Positions 1 to 9,637 of a stretch of 64,000 nt of DNA are shown here, one piece after another; position 1 is the stretch's first letter; every line of letters starts with the position of its first letter. This DNA is from Thermoanaerobaculales bacterium (GTDB lineage: Bacteria > Acidobacteriota > Thermoanaerobaculia > Thermoanaerobaculales > Sulfomarinibacteraceae), in the NCBI GenBank assembly GCA_035358815.1, contig DAOPQC010000013.1:1-64000 (forward strand). The letters are read 5' to 3'. The position numbers and the translations under genes are program-made. The notes below the pieces were generated by a model that was given only the letters and a program-made list of their open reading frames with translations, searched no databases and was not told the origin of the DNA.

Positions 1-839
<839 letters not shown>

Positions 840-960
840 AAATTCTGACAGCGCCGCGCGAAGCGCGACGGTCGTGTTCACTCGAGAGCTTTTCTCTGAA
901 ATTGTTTCCGTCGCCTTGCTTCAACAAGGGACGGAGGTCCGTCAGGTACTCGATCCAGTT

Positions 961-970
961 TTCAAAGAGC
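961..970 (-). promoter_or_regulatory. boxA-like antitermination element in the rRNA leader
   Basis: The minus strand reads GCTCTTTGAAAACTGG about 120 bases upstream of the 16S 5' end. It resembles the boxA element (TGCTCTTTAACA consensus) recruited by NusB/NusE in rRNA leaders. Position and wording support the call. There is no direct evidence of function. Confidence 0.55.
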
Positions 971-992
971 CTGCGCCCGTGCCGGGCCTTAT

Positions 993-1021
993 ATTGTGGG
1001 TCGCCGAACGCTGCTTGTCAA
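993..1021 (-). promoter_or_regulatory. Predicted rRNA promoter, proximal
   Basis: The minus strand has TTGACA at 1021-1016, a 17-base spacer, then CACAAT at 998-993. This is a perfect -35 with a 4/6 -10 for a housekeeping sigma factor, placed upstream of the boxA-like element and the 16S gene. Called by eye only. Confidence 0.45.
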
Positions 1022-1061
1022 GCCTCGCCGCTCGACCCGCCCCTATGGACAAGGGAGCGCC

Positions 1062-1090
1062 ACGATACGGAAGGAATCGCCTTCTGTCAA
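1062..1090 (-). promoter_or_regulatory. Predicted rRNA promoter, distal
   Basis: The minus strand has a second perfect TTGACA (1090-1085), a 17-base spacer and TATCGT (1067-1062). Tandem promoters are common ahead of rRNA operons. The rest of 841-1395 contains no gene that I can support. Confidence 0.45.
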
Positions 1091-1370
1091 CCCCTCGAAG
1101 GCAGAAAATGGCGCGCCGCTCGTCGCCTCGCAGCCCCTCGAGGCGAGGCCCCGGGCAAGGGCACGCAGCCGCTCGCGGGCACCAGCCGGAAGGATGAGGG
1201 GAAAGGGTTTCACGGGAGGCGGTCAGGCCTGGGCGCCGCGGGAGGGAGGGCGTCTCGTCGCGTCCCGGCAACTCTGGAGGCCCCCCAGCGGTGACTTGGC
1301 GTCACCGTGAGGGGACCGGGAGCTTTTCCACCTTGCATCAATCAGTGTGGCGCGCCTCACCTCGAGGGAC

Positions 1371-1390
1371 AATCCCCCAGTTGGGGGATT
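1371..1390 (-). terminator. Hairpin after purN
   Basis: AATCCCCCAG followed by TTGGGGGATT forms a near-perfect 9-bp stem, starting a few bases after the purN stop. No long U-tract follows, so it may be a weak terminator or an mRNA 3'-end stabiliser. Confidence 0.45.
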
Positions 1391-1395
1391 CTGGT

Positions 1396-2052
1396 TCAGA
1401 GAGGCGCGCCCTTCTCGACCCCGTCGGCATCGGACGGAGCCACGCCCCGGAATACGACCCGCCGTCCCTGGACCCGCCACGGCTCCGTCAGGAGCCTGCC
1501 GAGGGCCTCGGGGTAGGCACGGTGCTCCTGCTCGAGGATCCTCGCCGCGAGAGTCTCCTCGTCGTCGGCGTCCTCGACCGTCACCGTGCGTTGGACGACG
1601 ATCGGCCCGTGGTCGAGCTCGAGATCGACGAGGTGCACGGTGCAGCCGGAGACCCTGACGCCCCATTCCAGCGCGTCCCGCTGGCCGTGGAGCCCCGGGA
1701 ACGACGGCAGCAGCGAGGGGTGGATGTTGAGGACGCGGCTCGGATAGGCGGCGATGAACGGCCTCGACAGCAGCCGCATGTAGCCGGCCAGGCACACCCA
1801 CTCGACGCCGGAGCGCTGGAGCCGCTCGACGATCGCGCGGTCGTGGGCCTCACGATCCGGGAACTCGCGGTGCGACAGCACCGCGGTGACCAGGCCGCGC
1901 CTCTGCGCCCAGGCGATGCCGGGCGCGTCGGCTCGGTTGGAGACGACGATCGCCACCTCGGCCGGCACCTCGCCCGCCTCGCAGGCGGCGGCGATCGCCA
2001 TCATGTTGGACCCGCGGCCGGAGATCAGGATGCCGAGCTTGGTCCGAGCCAT
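1396..2052 (-). CDS. purN: Phosphoribosylglycinamide formyltransferase PurN
   Basis: This is the folate-dependent GAR transformylase of de novo purine synthesis. It transfers a formyl group from 10-formyl-THF to glycinamide ribonucleotide. The 218-residue length is close to the usual 190-215. The N-terminus has the family's phosphate-binding motif (ISGRGSNM), followed by NRADAPG. The catalytic segment NIHPSLLPSFPG carries the active-site Asn and His, and the later LDHGPIVVQ holds the conserved Asp. The start at 2052 gives the normal short MARTKLGIL beginning. It lies between the rRNA leader and tRNA-Phe. No other pur gene adjoins it in the window, although purM is a common neighbour elsewhere. 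Confidence 0.95.
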   Translation of the reverse strand: MARTKLGILISGRGSNMMAIAAACEAGEVPAEVAIVVSNRADAPGIAWAQRRGLVTAVLSHREFPDREAHDRAIVERLQRSGVEWVCLAGYMRLLSRPFIAAYPSRVLNIHPSLLPSFPGLHGQRDALEWGVRVSGCTVHLVDLELDHGPIVVQRTVTVEDADDEETLAARILEQEHRAYPEALGRLLTEPWRVQGRRVVFRGVAPSDADGVEKGAPL

Positions 2053-2244
2053 GCCCAGATTCTACCCGGTTCGATCGACGAGCAGCCGCGCTTCCGCTGC
2101 CACGTCGCGCTCGCGACCTGAAGACCGCGATGTTGAGGTGGGTCTACCGCGCCGAGCGATCGTGGAGTCTTGCGCCGCTCGACGCGAACGGAGTGCCCAG
2201 CAGCCCGCCTCCACGACCGGCATCCGTCGCTCTTTCGTCAATAG

Positions 2245-2288
2245 AAATCGGCGGGTGCGCCATCGCGAGAGGGCGCACCCGCCAATTT
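2245..2288 (-). terminator. Intrinsic-terminator-like hairpin downstream of the tRNA-Phe array
   Basis: AAATCGGCGGGTGCGCC pairs with GGCGCACCCGCCAATTT across a 10-base loop with a single mismatch. On the minus strand the stem is followed by GATTTCTATT, a moderately T-rich tail. It is placed to end transcription coming from tRNA-Phe and its repeat array. The stretch 2053-2244 holds nothing recognisable. Confidence 0.6.
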
Positions 2289-2292
2289 CAAG

Positions 2293-2316
2293 TGGTGCCC
2301 AGGGCCGTAATTGAAA
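2293..2316 (-). pseudogene. Degenerate tRNA-Phe 3'-end fragment (third copy)
   Basis: TGGTGCCCAGGGCC and the following TAATTGAA match the CCA end, acceptor 3' strand and T-loop of tRNA-Phe at 2873-2948 with small changes. The homology then stops for about 100 bases and resumes at 2424 (accagcgacacgcgg). It therefore looks like an older copy split by an unrelated insertion. Confidence 0.6.
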
Positions 2317-2423
2317 CCGGCGGCGGCGGCGATGTGCGGCTCCGCGCTGCCGCGGCAGCGACGGCACTGGAGCCGCTCGCCGACGACGCCGCTTCGCCAC
2401 GGGTGGTGGGAAGGGGGAAGGCA

Positions 2424-2872
2424 ACCAGCGACACGCGGATTTTCCCCTCCGCTCCGCGTCGCCTCACCCACCCGACCCACCGGCGCCGCTGCGCTGCGGG
2501 TCGTCCACTGCGGTCCCACAGCGAGGGGGCCCGCGCGCCACCACCGCCCTCCTCGCGCGATGCCCCCATCGCGCACCCCCTGTAGAGCAGCGGAGGAGAA
2601 AATCCCCGCCGCGTGGCGGGGATCGGTTGGCGCTCGATGGTGCCCAGGGCCGGAATTGAACCAGCGACACGCGGATTTTCCCCTCCGCGCCGCGTCGCCA
2701 TCCCCCCACCCACCGCCCGGCGCCGCTGCGCTGCGGGTCGTCCACTGCGCTGTCACAACGAGGGGGCCCGCGCACTCCCCACCGCCAACCGCGCGATGCC
2801 CCCTCGCGCTCCCCCTGTAGAGCAGCGGAGGAGAAAATCCCCGCCGCGTGGCGGGGATCGGTTGGCGCTCGA

Positions 2873-2894
<22 letters not shown>
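2424..2894 (-). repeat. Two tandem ~235-bp units containing tRNA-Phe-derived sequence
   Basis: The word ACCAGCGACACGCGG recurs at 2424, 2660 and 2895, so the periods are 236 and 235 bases; the third occurrence lies inside the intact tRNA-Phe. Both units share the block around CGCCGCTGCGCTGCGGGTCG, a GAGGGGGCCCGCGC block, CCCCCTGTAGAGCAGCGGAG, and the junction GGTTGGCGCTCGATGG directly before the tRNA 3' end. Each unit also carries an inverted, partial copy of the tRNA anticodon/D-arm region (GTAGAGCAGCGGAGGAGAAA). Spacers between these words differ, so the units are not a recent assembly artefact. Open frames across this region have no protein family signature. Confidence 0.85.
2638..2680 (-). 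pseudogene. tRNA-Phe 3'-half fragment (second copy)
   Basis: These 43 bases are identical to 2873-2915. They cover the CCA end, acceptor 3' strand, T arm, variable loop and 3' side of the anticodon arm of tRNA-Phe. The match ends inside the anticodon loop, where the following bases become CCCTCCGCG instead of AGTCCGCTG. A functional tRNA cannot be formed from it. Confidence 0.85.
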
Positions 2895-2948
<54 letters not shown>

Positions 2949-3038
2949 ACTCAGGCCGCCGCATTATTTCCCAGCGCCAGACGGGTGTCAACCGCGGGGC
3001 CGTCCCTCGTCACACTGCCGGCACGGCGATTGCGTACA

Positions 3039-3722
<684 letters not shown>

Positions 3723-3748
3723 TCGGGCTCTTGACGTGATCGACTCAG

Positions 3749-3835
3749 TTCCTTTTTCGGCCCGCGGGTTTTCCATTTCGGACGGTAGTGCACGCAGAGC
3801 ACGCCGTCGAGAAAACCCTCAGGCCGAAAAAGGAA
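3749..3835. repeat. Long interrupted hairpin between tolQ and tolR
   Basis: TTCCTTTTTCGGCC (3749-3762) is exactly complementary to GGCCGAAAAAGGAA (3822-3835). Inside it GGGTTTTC (3766-3773) pairs with GAAAACCC (3811-3818). Nearer the tip GACGG pairs with CCGTC and GTGC with GCAC. The structure fills most of the tolQ-tolR gap and ends 17 bases before the tolR start. It could process, attenuate or stabilise the transcript. Confidence 0.8.
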
Positions 3836-3852
3836 GATGATAAAGACACGAT

Positions 3853-4263
3853 ATGGCAGCCAAGACATCCAACGAACTGGGAGATCTCGCGGAGATCAAC
3901 GTCACGCCGCTCGTCGACGTGATGCTGGTGCTGCTGATCATCTTCATCATCACCGCGCCGATGTTGGTCCAGGGCCTGACGGTGAACCTCCCCAAGCAGG
4001 CAGCTCCCGCGCTCAACGCCAAGTCGGACGAGCCGCTGATCCTCACACTAACCAGGGATCAGGTCATCCTGCTCGGTGACGACCCCGTCCATCTCAAGCT
4101 GCTGCCCGATCGTCTAGGCGCGGTGCTCGCGGGCAAGCCCCGGCCGGTCTACCTCAAGGCCGACGAGAACCTGCCCTATGGCTTTGTTGTCAGCGTGCTC
4201 GCAGTGCTCGACCAGGTCGGCGTCGAGCAGGTCGGGATGGTCACGCAGCCCGAGGATCGATGA
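3853..4263 (+). CDS. tolR: TolR/ExbD-family protein
   Basis: A single-pass inner-membrane protein that works with TolQ to couple proton flow to the Tol machinery. It opens with a short cytoplasmic tail. The family motif follows: INVTPLVDVMLVLLIIFIIT, in which the Asp of the VDVMLVLLI helix is the proton-carrying residue. A periplasmic ExbD domain of about 90 residues ends in a segment typical of the family (LKADENLPYGFVVSVLAVLDQVG). The length of 136 is typical. The stop codon at 4261-4263 directly abuts the GTG of the next gene, implying translational coupling. Confidence 0.94.
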   Translation: MAAKTSNELGDLAEINVTPLVDVMLVLLIIFIITAPMLVQGLTVNLPKQAAPALNAKSDEPLILTLTRDQVILLGDDPVHLKLLPDRLGAVLAGKPRPVYLKADENLPYGFVVSVLAVLDQVGVEQVGMVTQPEDR

Positions 4264-5022
4264 GTGGATCCGGTCTCGAAAGTCCTTGCCGATCGTGAGC
4301 GGACCACGCCGCGGATGCTGCCGTGGGTGGCGGTGGCTGCCACCCTGCACGGCCTCATCGTGGCCGCGGCCTTCATGTTCGGCCGCGCCGCCGCGGCGCG
4401 CCCCGCCCACCTGCCGTCGGTGTCGGTCAGGCTGATCCGTCCCGAGCTGCCGCCCGGCCGAACCACCGGCTCGAGCGGGCCGCGGCCGACGGCCGCCGCC
4501 GCCACGCCCCGGCCGGCGCCGGCAGCGACTCCGGTGCCACGGCGCGAGCCGACGGCGGCGCCCCGCAGCCGGACGAGCGACAAGGCGATGGCCGCCCCGG
4601 GAGCGTCGGCCTCCCCGGTCCCGACCGCGCCACCCGCGCCCGAGACGTCGACCGGCGGGGACGGCAGCGGACTGTCGCCGGGTGGTGGCGGCGGCGGCCT
4701 GTCGCTCGGCGAGGACGGCGGCGGCGGCCAGGCCGCCGGCGTGCCGGCGGACTTCCACTTCACGTACTACATCGAGCGCATGCTCGCGCTCGTCGAGTCC
4801 CGGTGGTACAAGCCGGCAGCCGCCGAGGGGGCGCGGGCGCGGGTCCGCTTTCGGATACAGCGCGACGGGCGTCTCGACTCGATCGAGCTCGAGGAGAGCT
4901 CCGGCAACCCGAGCTTCGACCGGGCGGCTCTCCGAGCGCTCTACGCGTCGAACCCGCTGCCGCCGCTGCCGCCGGCCTATGTCCCGTCGAGCCTCACCGT
5001 CCATCTCAGCTTCGCGGAGTAG
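4264..5022 (+). CDS. TonB/TolA-like energy transducer with TonB C-terminal domain
   Basis: Starts at GTG immediately after the tolR stop. It has one N-terminal membrane helix (about residues 20-40). A long Pro/Ala/Thr- and Gly-rich linker spans about 60-160, and the C-terminus is a TonB-like domain (about 165-252). The domain's features include VESRWYKP, FRIQRDGRLDSIELEESSG, NPSFDRAAL and NPLPPLP. In this position it should act as the TolA-like periplasm-spanning partner of TolQ/TolR. The fold signature is TonB C-terminal rather than classical E. coli TolA, so no symbol is given. It lies three bases before tolB. Confidence 0.88.
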   Translation: MDPVSKVLADRERTTPRMLPWVAVAATLHGLIVAAAFMFGRAAAARPAHLPSVSVRLIRPELPPGRTTGSSGPRPTAAAATPRPAPAATPVPRREPTAAPRSRTSDKAMAAPGASASPVPTAPPAPETSTGGDGSGLSPGGGGGGLSLGEDGGGGQAAGVPADFHFTYYIERMLALVESRWYKPAAAEGARARVRFRIQRDGRLDSIELEESSGNPSFDRAALRALYASNPLPPLPPAYVPSSLTVHLSFAE

Positions 5023-5025
5023 CCG

Positions 5026-6321
5026 ATGCGCCGTGCCTTGACAGCCTCGATCGCCTCCGTCGCGGTGGTGGCGGCCCTCGCCCCCGTCGCGGTCGCCCAG
5101 GATGAGATCTACCTCGAGATCACCCAGCCCGGGCTGCGTCGGGTCGCGCTCGCCGCCCCGCCGCTGATGGTGCTGCCTGGAACCCCGGCCGACGCCGCCG
5201 GCCCGTTCCAGGTCACCCTCGACGAGGACCTCGCCGCGGCGGCGCCGATTGCCGTCGTCGACCGCCGGTTGTACTCGCTCGTCGAAGACGACCCGAGGCC
5301 CGAGGTCCTCAACCAGCGCTGGCGCTCGATCGGCGCCCAGTTCCTGCTCACCGGCACCGTCGTCCGCGCCGGTGGCGAGCTCGTCGTCGAGGCGCGGCTC
5401 ATCGATCTGGTGTCGGGCGAGTACGCCTTCGCCAAGCGCTACCGCGCCGGAGTGTCGGCGGCGCCGCTGGTCGCACACACCCTGGCCAACGACCTGGTGC
5501 AGGTCTTCACCGGCCGCCCCGGCCCCTTCCTCTCCCGGATGGCGTTCATCTCGGACCGCTCCGGGGCAAGCGAGCTCTGGGTCATGGACTGGAACGGCTC
5601 CAACCCCAAGCAGCTCACCAAGCACGGCTCGATCGCCCTCGCTCCGGCGTGGGCCCCGGACGGTGCCAAGCTGGTCTTCACCTCGTACCTGCGCGGCGCG
5701 CCGGCACTGTTCGAGCTGATCCCGCAGGAGGGTTACCTGCGGCCGCTGTGGAACCAGGGCGGCGTCAACTCGTCGGCCAGCTTCTCCCCGGACGGCAGCC
5801 AGGTCGCCTTCGCCTCGAGCGTCGACGGGAACACCGACATCTACGCCATCTCCACCCAGGGCGGCTCGCCACGCAGGCTGACCACAGCGCGTGGCATCGA
5901 CACCCAGCCGGCGTGGGCACCCAACGGCCGCCAGATCGCCTTCACGTCGACCCGCGCGGGCTCGCCCCAGATCTTCCTGATGGACTCCGACGGCAGCAAC
6001 GTCCGCCAGCTCTCCTTCGGAGGCCAGTTCCACGACGAGGCGACGTGGGCGCCCGACGGCACCAGGATCGCGTGCACGACGAGGGAGGCCCGGACCTTCC
6101 AGCTGGCCACCATCGACACCGTCACCTCGGCGCGCCAGGTGCTGGCCGGCCCCGGCAACAACGAGTCTCCGGTCTTCTCCCCCGACGGCTCGATGATCGC
6201 GTTCTCGTCCGACCGCACCGGAAGACCGCAGATCTTCGTGACCGACGCCGATGGTGTCCCGCACCAGCTCACCAGCGAGGGCAGGAACCACTCGCCTTCA
6301 TGGACGGGTGGGGAGCAATAG
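5026..6321 (+). CDS. tolB: Tol-Pal system protein TolB
   Basis: Periplasmic beta-propeller protein of the Tol-Pal envelope system. It has a cleavable signal peptide (about residues 1-25, ending VAVAQ), an N-terminal alpha/beta domain, then PD40/WD40-like blades. The blades contain repeated phrases such as FISDRSGASELWVMDWNG, APAWAPDGAKLVF, SASFSPDGSQVAF, PAWAPNGRQIAFTSTRAG and PVFSPDGSMIAFSSDRTG. The length of 431 matches the family. It follows the TonB-like gene closely. The usual partner pal is not in this window: the next gene is a zinc-ribbon protein. Confidence 0.95.
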   Translation: MRRALTASIASVAVVAALAPVAVAQDEIYLEITQPGLRRVALAAPPLMVLPGTPADAAGPFQVTLDEDLAAAAPIAVVDRRLYSLVEDDPRPEVLNQRWRSIGAQFLLTGTVVRAGGELVVEARLIDLVSGEYAFAKRYRAGVSAAPLVAHTLANDLVQVFTGRPGPFLSRMAFISDRSGASELWVMDWNGSNPKQLTKHGSIALAPAWAPDGAKLVFTSYLRGAPALFELIPQEGYLRPLWNQGGVNSSASFSPDGSQVAFASSVDGNTDIYAISTQGGSPRRLTTARGIDTQPAWAPNGRQIAFTSTRAGSPQIFLMDSDGSNVRQLSFGGQFHDEATWAPDGTRIACTTREARTFQLATIDTVTSARQVLAGPGNNESPVFSPDGSMIAFSSDRTGRPQIFVTDADGVPHQLTSEGRNHSPSWTGGEQ

Positions 6322-6451
6322 GCACGCCACGTCTCCGTGCCCGTGCCCGTCTCCGTGCCCGAGTGGATGTTCTCTGCGGGAACCGTCCTCCGTCGGATAC
6401 GGGCACGGATGCGGATACGGAGACGGGCTAGAATGGGAACTGGAGACGCGC

Positions 6452-6901
6452 ATGGGTGACCGCAAGTACCGCCACCGGGGCTACCAGGACGACGATCGGG
6501 ACCGCGACCGTGATCGCGACCGGCAGCAGCGACCTCCCCAAACCGACGAGCGCGGGCAGCCTCGACTCGAGGGGGCGCCCCGCGGGCGCGGGGTCGGCCT
6601 GCCGACCGAGGTCGTGTTCAAGTGTGCCCAGTGCGGCCACACCATGAAGAACGCGTCGGTCGAGCCGGAGAGCGCCTGCCCGCGCTGCGGCAAGGCGCTC
6701 CACATCTGCACCAACTGCACCTTCTTCGACACCTCGGCGCGCTTCGAGTGCCGCAAGCCGATCCCGGCGCGGATCGAGTCCAAGACCAAGGCCAACCGCT
6801 GCGAGCTGTTCCAGCCCAAGGCGGTGCGCGATCTTCGGTCGGCGCAGCCCGAGGCCCCGCGAGACGCCCGGGCGGCGTTCAACGCCCTCTTCAAGAAGTG
6901 A
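6452..6901 (+). CDS. Zinc-ribbon protein with charged N-terminal region
   Basis: 149 residues from ATG 6452, which has a GGAG ribosome-binding site six bases upstream. The N-terminal third is rich in Asp and Arg, including an alternating DRDRDRDRDRQQR run, and is probably disordered. The C-terminal part contains FKCAQCGHTM, ACPRCGKALHICTNC and further Cys residues (ECRKP, RCELF), a likely structural zinc site. Function is unknown. The upstream gap (6322-6451) contains CCGTGC and GGATAC hexamer repeats of the type seen in other intergenic regions. Reading frames extending upstream through them are not convincing protein. Confidence 0.8.
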   Translation: MGDRKYRHRGYQDDDRDRDRDRDRQQRPPQTDERGQPRLEGAPRGRGVGLPTEVVFKCAQCGHTMKNASVEPESACPRCGKALHICTNCTFFDTSARFECRKPIPARIESKTKANRCELFQPKAVRDLRSAQPEAPRDARAAFNALFKK

Positions 6902-6998
6902 AGCTCAAGCCGGTCGCCGGCTCGCTGCCCATCCCGCGGGAGCGGCGCATCGGCGCTGCGACCGAGAGATCCGCCGCCCCTGCGAGCCGGTTAGCGGC

Positions 6999-8282
6999 TC
7001 ACCCCTTCGAGCCGACCGTGATCGTCTCCAGGCCGTGCGCGTTGGGCCCGGCCTCCTGGCGGCGCAACAGGATCGCGAACAGCATCCCCAGGAATCCGAG
7101 CACCGAGAACATCCACAGGCCAGGGATGTAGCCGGCCGGGTTGGCCGCGCTCGCCAGCCAGTGGTCGTTCGCCCAGCCAATCAAGAGGTTGAAGCCGGCC
7201 AGACCGATGTTCTGGATCATGGTCATGAGACCGTAGGCGGTGCCGAGCTTGGACTGGCCCACGATGTAAGCGACCGACGGCCACATGACCGCCGGGATCA
7301 TCGAGAACGCCACCCCCATCATGGCCATGGGCACCAGGAGGTTGACCGAGGTGTAGGCCATCATCATGAACACCGGGATCAACAGGGCGGACCCGATCAT
7401 CATGAAGAGGGAGCGCTTGCCCACCCGGTCCACCAGGTATCCGAAGAGGGGAGTGAAGATCATCGCGAACAGGGTCAGCAGGCTGGACAGGAAGCCACCG
7501 TACTCACGGGTCGTGCCATGCGCTTCCATGAAGAACTTCACGGCGAAGGTCTGGAAGGGAAAGATCGCGGAGTAGAAGGTGATGCAGAGGGCGACGACAA
7601 ACCAGTACGAGCCGCTGAAGTTGAACACCTCGGTGAAGCGCACCTTCTCGGTCTCGCTGGCCTCGCCGAGGTCGTAGCGGGATTGGGCCCGGCTCTCGAG
7701 GCCCCAGTAGACGATCGCTGCCAGTACCGCGACCACGCCCATGGTGACCGAGATCAGGAGCGGCCATCGCCAGCTCACGTAGAGGTCCTTGGCCCAGGTC
7801 GGAGAGTTGAGGGCGGCAAAGGAGCCGAGGCGGGCGATCGTGAGATTGACCCCGAAGGCGAAGCTGAGCTCCTTGCCCCGGAACCACTTCGCGATCGCGG
7901 TGGTGACGGCCACGATCAGCGATTCGGCGCCGAGGCCGAACACCAGCCGGCCCGCCGCCATGGTGGCCACATGGCCGCTCATCACGGTGACCACGGACCC
8001 GACCAGGCACAGCATCGCAAACAGGAAGGTCGATTTGCGGGTGCCGATGCGGTCGATGATCAGGCCCCCGATCAGCACCATGATCACGTTGGGGATGCTG
8101 TAGATGGCGTTGAGCAGGCCGATGTTGGCGTCGGAGAAGCCGAGCTGTGCCTTCAGGACATCCGCGAGCGGGCTGATGCTGTCGTAGATGTAGTAGTTGC
8201 CGAACATGGCGAGGCTGATCATCACCAGCACCGCCCAGCGGTAGCGCGGGGACGGCCGCGGCGTGGCGACGGGCTCGGACAT
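6999..8282 (-). CDS. Major facilitator superfamily transporter, MFSD1-like
   Basis: A 12-helix MFS transporter of 427 residues. ATG 8282 has a GGAGG site nine bases upstream, and the longer in-frame extension looks non-protein. Distinctive segments include YSIPNVIMVLIGGLIIDRIG, GRLVFGLGAESLIVAVTTAI, KWFRGKELSFAFGVNLTIAR and a second-half GYLVDRVGKRSLFMM loop. From memory these segments resemble the eukaryotic lysosomal dipeptide carrier MFSD1 and its bacterial relatives (YSWPNV, GG-x-DR, G-ESL, WFKGKEL). Substrate specificity is therefore a guess, perhaps a small peptide. It is a single gene, divergent from the next phosphoesterase. A GAGCCG/CGGCTC hairpin overlaps its stop codon. Confidence 0.85.
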   Translation of the reverse strand: MSEPVATPRPSPRYRWAVLVMISLAMFGNYYIYDSISPLADVLKAQLGFSDANIGLLNAIYSIPNVIMVLIGGLIIDRIGTRKSTFLFAMLCLVGSVVTVMSGHVATMAAGRLVFGLGAESLIVAVTTAIAKWFRGKELSFAFGVNLTIARLGSFAALNSPTWAKDLYVSWRWPLLISVTMGVVAVLAAIVYWGLESRAQSRYDLGEASETEKVRFTEVFNFSGSYWFVVALCITFYSAIFPFQTFAVKFFMEAHGTTREYGGFLSSLLTLFAMIFTPLFGYLVDRVGKRSLFMMIGSALLIPVFMMMAYTSVNLLVPMAMMGVAFSMIPAVMWPSVAYIVGQSKLGTAYGLMTMIQNIGLAGFNLLIGWANDHWLASAANPAGYIPGLWMFSVLGFLGMLFAILLRRQEAGPNAHGLETITVGSKG

Positions 8283-8475
8283 CGGCGCCTCCTCGGGCTT
8301 CGATCCGCTCGGCGCGACATTGTACTGCGTGACAGGTTTCCCGCCACAGCGGGCACTGGTGTGTGCGGAGTCACGCCGCGCGGCGCCGCCAGAATGCGCG
8401 CCCACCGGCGGCTGTTAGACTGTGCGGCCGAGGCGTGGCTCCCGCAAGGCGGCCGCGGCCCCGGAGGGAGCTGCA

Positions 8476-9330
8476 TTGGCGCTGACCCGTCGGAAGTTCA
8501 TCGAGCGCGCATCCATTGTGGCGGCCGGGTCGCTCGGGGCCTCGAGCGTGAGCTTCGCATCCACCCAGGTCCTCCCGGGGCTTCGCCACGTCACCCTCGA
8601 CCTGCCCTCGCTGCCGCCGCAGTGGGACGGGTTCACGGTCCTGCAGATCGCCGACGTCCACGCCGGCGCCTACATGTCGGTCGACCGGATGCTCCGGATC
8701 CGCGACCTCGCCAACTCGCTGCCGGCGGATCTCGTCGCCTTCACCGGCGACCAGATCGACCGCCGGGCGGTCGATGTCGACCTCTTCGTCCGCGGCTTCG
8801 AGGGCATCGCCGCGCCGATCGGCGTGTTCGGCGTGCTCGGCAACCACGACTATCGCGTCCCCCCGCGACGGGCCGTGTGGGCCCTCGAGGCGGCCGGCAT
8901 CACGCCGCTCGTCAATCGGGCGGTGGTGCTCGACCGGAGAGGGGACAAGCTCGCCCTGATCGGCGTCGACGATCTGCTCGCCCCCGCCGGTAGGGGGCCC
9001 GACTTCTCGGTCCTGCATCGCCACACCGACGCCTTCAGGCTGCTGTTGTGCCACCAGCCCCAGGGCTGGGATGCGGCACGGGCCTGGGGAGCCGACCTCA
9101 CGCTCTCCGGCCACACCCACGGCGGGCAGATCGCCATCCCGACCCGCAGCATCAACCCCGCCCGGGTCTACACCCGCTACGTCGCGGGCGCCTACGTGGA
9201 GGACGGCAGCACCCTGTACGTCTCGCGTGGCATCGGCGTCGGCGCGGTCCCGCTGCGGGTCGGCGCGCCGCCCGAGCTGGACCTCATCACGCTGCGCCGG
9301 CCGGCCGCAGTGTCCGTGGTCGCGGCCTGA
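8476..9330 (+). CDS. Tat-exported metallophosphoesterase
   Basis: Calcineurin-like phosphoesterase of the YaeI/YkuE type. I chose TTG 8476 because a strong GGAGGGAG site precedes it by five bases. It yields an N-terminus LALTRRKFIERASIVAAG with a twin-arginine motif. A GTG start at 8422 would add 18 residues. Metal-binding blocks are complete: IADVHAG, FTGDQIDRR, VLGNHD, LLCHQP and LSGHTHGGQ. About 284 residues. Members of this group hydrolyse phosphodiesters or lipid A precursors at the membrane, and the exact substrate is unknown here. It is divergent from the MFS gene over a 193-base gap. Confidence 0.9.
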   Translation: MALTRRKFIERASIVAAGSLGASSVSFASTQVLPGLRHVTLDLPSLPPQWDGFTVLQIADVHAGAYMSVDRMLRIRDLANSLPADLVAFTGDQIDRRAVDVDLFVRGFEGIAAPIGVFGVLGNHDYRVPPRRAVWALEAAGITPLVNRAVVLDRRGDKLALIGVDDLLAPAGRGPDFSVLHRHTDAFRLLLCHQPQGWDAARAWGADLTLSGHTHGGQIAIPTRSINPARVYTRYVAGAYVEDGSTLYVSRGIGVGAVPLRVGAPPELDLITLRRPAAVSVVAA

Positions 9331-9354
9331 GGGCGCCGCCCACCCATCCGTTGC

Positions 9355-9612
9355 GCGAATCGTTCCCGTTCCCCTTCCCGTTCCCGTTCCCGCTCGTTCG
9401 CTCCGTCCTCGTCGACGATTCGCGCCCGTCCTCTGGAGGCGCTCCCCGAGGGAGCCACCTTTGGCGATTTCGGGTCTCGAACGCCTCGTCGTGAGGACCA
9501 CCACCCCCGAAACCGCCAACGGTGGCACGCCCGCACGACGCCATATCCTCGTGCTCGCCTCGCCCCCCGGGGAACGGGTACGGGAACGGGAGCGGGAACG
9601 GGTCCCTCCACC
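9355..9612 (+). repeat. Modular intergenic element, class B core (copy 1)
   Basis: Occupies the 307-base gap 9331-9637. It runs GTTCCC hexamers, CTCGTTCGCTCCGTCCTCG, CTCTGGAGGCGCTCCCCGAG, then a palindromic core at 9452-9528. The core's left arm AGCCACCTTTGGCGATTTCG faces the right arm CGAAACCGCCAACGGTGGCA. The element ends with GCCCGCACGACGCC and GGGAAC hexamers in the opposite sense. No gene is visible. Confidence 0.85.
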
Positions 9613-9637
9613 CACCCACCCCTGCTAAGCTCCCGCC

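Noticed and set aside
4114..6291. 725-codon open frame on the minus strand
   Set aside because: Antisense shadow of the TonB-like gene and tolB; the plus-strand frames have clear family motifs.
9355..9612. CRISPR array
   Set aside because: Repeats are 6-7 bases with no spacers of regular length, no leader and no cas genes in the window.
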